This document shows positions 31,429 to 32,744 of a stretch of DNA of 32,744 nt, piece by piece. The translations under genes were made by a program, and so were the position numbers. The notes beneath the pieces were generated by a model. The model was not told where the DNA came from, searched no databases, and saw only the letters and a program-made list of their open reading frames with translations. How positions within the stretch are numbered: the first letter of the stretch is position 1; the number at the start of each line of letters is the position of its first letter. The DNA comes from Myxococcota bacterium (GTDB lineage: Bacteria > Myxococcota_A > UBA9160 > UBA6930), in assembly GCA_030065975.1 (NCBI GenBank), contig JASJCN010000015.1, forward strand, positions 1-32,744. The letters run 5' to 3'.

Positions 31429-31506
31429 GGAAGGCTCTGCAGATGTGGACTACACGTGACTGTCGGGCTCCGACGGTCCGTGTAGAGAACCGTGTGCAGA
31501 GCTTCC
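31429..31506. repeat. Large three-stem hairpin between ATP sulfurylase and ald
   Basis: Outer stem: 31429-31441 (GGAAGGCTCTGCA) with 31495-31506 (TGCAGAGCTTCC), 12 pairs and one bulged G. After an 8x9 internal loop, CTACACG (31450-31456) pairs with CGTGTAG (31479-31485). After a bulged T, GACTGTCGG (31458-31466) pairs with CCGACGGTC (31470-31478) around a three-base loop with one G-T pair. That is 28 base pairs in 78 bases, ending 13 bases before the ald start. No T-run follows on the minus strand. Confidence 0.85.
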
Positions 31507-31508
31507 GT

Positions 31509-31523
31509 CGGGGCGGCGCCCCG
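31509..31523 (-). terminator. GC hairpin just after the ATP sulfurylase stop
   Basis: CGGGGC and GCCCCG form a perfect six-base stem with a three-base loop, four bases past the stop codon. There is no U-tract, so it would be at best a weak or Rho-assisted terminator or an mRNA-stabilising end. Confidence 0.35.
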
Positions 31524-31527
31524 CTCG

Positions 31528-32744
31528 TCAGGCCTTGTAGGCCTCGATCAGGATGTCGGCGATCTCCGGCCGCAGGATCCGGGGGTCGGGCCGCTCGCCG
31601 CTGCCGAGCAGCTCCCGGACCTTGCTGCCGCTGATGCCGTAGGGCTTCTCATCGGCATGCCGCTCCATCAGGTCGACCCGCCCGAGCGACTCGTAGAAGG
31701 CCGCGAAGCCGATCTTGCAGGGCTGGATGTGCAGCTCGCCCGGCAGATCGTCGAAGATCTCCTGCGCGTCGAAGTCGCCCCAGATCGGGCTGCCGTCTTC
31801 GTAGGGCGCATCGGCGTGCTTGCGGCCGATCACCAGGTCGCTGAAGCCGTAGTTCTGGCGATAGACCGCGTGCATCAGCGCCTCGCGCGGGCCCCCATAG
31901 AACATCTTGATGTCGAGGCCGATCAGCTCGAACACCTCGGAGATGTCGTAGCCCACGTCCTTCCAGAGCGCCTCGTCCTTGTCGCCCTCGCCGAGCAGGC
32001 GCTGGTCGTGGAGCACGCGGTAGCAGCGCATCCTCGTCGCGGCCGGGACGTCGTCGCCCTTGAGCTCACCCACCAGGGGGTTCAGCACCACGCCGGTGAG
32101 ATGGCCCTCCTGGGTCAGGCGCTCGGCGCCGGCCACCAGCGCGTACTCGTGGGCGCGATGGAGCGGGTTGCGGGTCTGGAACGCCAGCGCCCGATCCCAC
32201 TGCTTGTCGGCGATGAAGGCCCGGGTCATGCGCGGCGAGAGCATGTACTCGCCGTACTCGTCGTTGCGCGGCTGGGGCAGCGCGCGCAGGGAGCCGCCGA
32301 GCAGCTGGTTGCGCGGATCGTTCTCGACCATGCGCCCGCCCGGATGATCCATCCGCTCGGTGCCGTAGACGCCCTTCACGTAGGCCGCCTTGTCCCAGGG
32401 GAAGACCTCGAGATCGTCGACGATGCCGACCACCTCGCCGGCCTCGTTGCGCAGGGTGACGGAGCCGCCGGCGCTGAGCGCCGCGGCCTCCTCGTCGGTG
32501 AGCGGCAGGGAGATCGGGATGCCCCACGCGTAGCGCTTGCCGCCCGACTCGATGCAGGCCTCCTCGAGAGCGAGCTTCCAGGCAGCGGCCTTCATGGGCC
32601 CTTCGAGCGGCGAAAGCGCACCGTCGGCGATGCGGTAGACCGACGAGAGATCGGCTCGGCTCACCACGACCGAAGGCAGGCTCTCGGCCTCGGCGAGGAA
32701 CTTCGCGCGCTGCTGCAGGGCGACGGTCCTGTTCACGAGATCGG
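31528..32744 (-). CDS. sat: Sulfate adenylyltransferase (ATP sulfurylase), 5'-partial
   Basis: More than 400 residues of the homo-oligomeric Sat type, forming adenosine 5'-phosphosulfate from ATP and sulfate (or the reverse in sulfur oxidation). After a PUA-like N-domain, the nucleotide site is [16 protein letters not shown], followed by [14 protein letters not shown], the second site [14 protein letters not shown] and a C-terminal [18 protein letters not shown] replaces the commoner GRDHAG of many Sat proteins. An in-frame GTG at 32736 could serve as a start, but the codons before it read DLV, matching the LVNR start-of-domain pattern, and the frame stays open to the window edge. I therefore treat the gene as truncated there. 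Assimilatory or dissimilatory use cannot be decided; no APS reductase or kinase is visible. Confidence 0.93.
   Translation of the reverse strand, partial: DLVNRTVALQQRAKFLAEAESLPSVVVSRADLSSVYRIADGALSPLEGPMKAAAWKLALEEACIESGGKRYAWGIPISLPLTDEEAAALSAGGSVTLRNEAGEVVGIVDDLEVFPWDKAAYVKGVYGTERMDHPGGRMVENDPRNQLLGGSLRALPQPRNDEYGEYMLSPRMTRAFIADKQWDRALAFQTRNPLHRAHEYALVAGAERLTQEGHLTGVVLNPLVGELKGDDVPAATRMRCYRVLHDQRLLGEGDKDEALWKDVGYDISEVFELIGLDIKMFYGGPREALMHAVYRQNYGFSDLVIGRKHADAPYEDGSPIWGDFDAQEIFDDLPGELHIQPCKIGFAAFYESLGRVDLMERHADEKPYGISGSKVRELLGSGERPDPRILRPEIADILIEAYKA

Overview
Very GC-rich (roughly 70%) bacterial chromosomal DNA, densely coded, with no rRNA, tRNA, insertion sequence, phage gene or CRISPR array that I could see. 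The gene content (an MglA-like small GTPase, several sigma-54 response regulators, a FliA/WhiG-type sigma factor, a second EF-G, a receiver protein with a long A/P/E-rich linker, and CoA-ester catabolism) suggests an uncultured lineage formerly called Deltaproteobacteria (Myxococcota, Desulfobacterota or Binatota-like). That is inferred from gene types only. The window opens with a perfect 117-bp inverted repeat that looks like a contig-end fold-back, so it is probably the end of a draft or metagenomic contig. The last gene runs off the right edge.

Layout. 118-3282 (minus): an envelope cluster of a lipid- or membrane-targeted solute-binding-protein/OmpA fusion, a membrane-anchored von Willebrand A protein and a membrane-anchored solute-binding protein, with no permease or ATPase. 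3352-9024: CoA-ester and small-molecule metabolism: crotonase, CaiB/BaiF CoA-transferase, nitroreductase, zinc alcohol dehydrogenase, hotdog thioesterase, GST and a YCII/DGPF protein. 9171-11403: a methyltransferase and, divergently, a two-TM coiled-coil protein with a RelE-like C-terminal domain.

11461-20894 is a signalling block: a minus-strand operon (sigma-54 response regulator, PAS histidine kinase with a degenerate receiver, single-domain receiver), a divergent second sigma-54 response regulator with a GAFTNA variant motif, a FliA-type sigma factor preceded by a near-consensus -24/-12 promoter, a PP2C phosphatase and a receiver protein with a long repetitive linker. The arrangement suggests a phosphorelay feeding sigma-54, which in turn drives an alternative sigma factor.

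20998-25782: nadC-birA-coaX (NAD, biotin/BPL and CoA cofactor genes, tightly coupled), then an EF-G paralogue with altered GTPase motifs. 25854-30268: a three-gene unit of a helical-repeat protein, an MglA-like GTPase with an altered P-loop, and a Rossmann-GAF-GAF-GAF-degenerate GGDEF protein. I consider this the best candidate for an undescribed system. 30288-32744 (minus): alanine dehydrogenase and a 5'-partial ATP sulfurylase, separated by a striking 28-bp-paired hairpin. Another long intergenic hairpin lies at 9058-9129.
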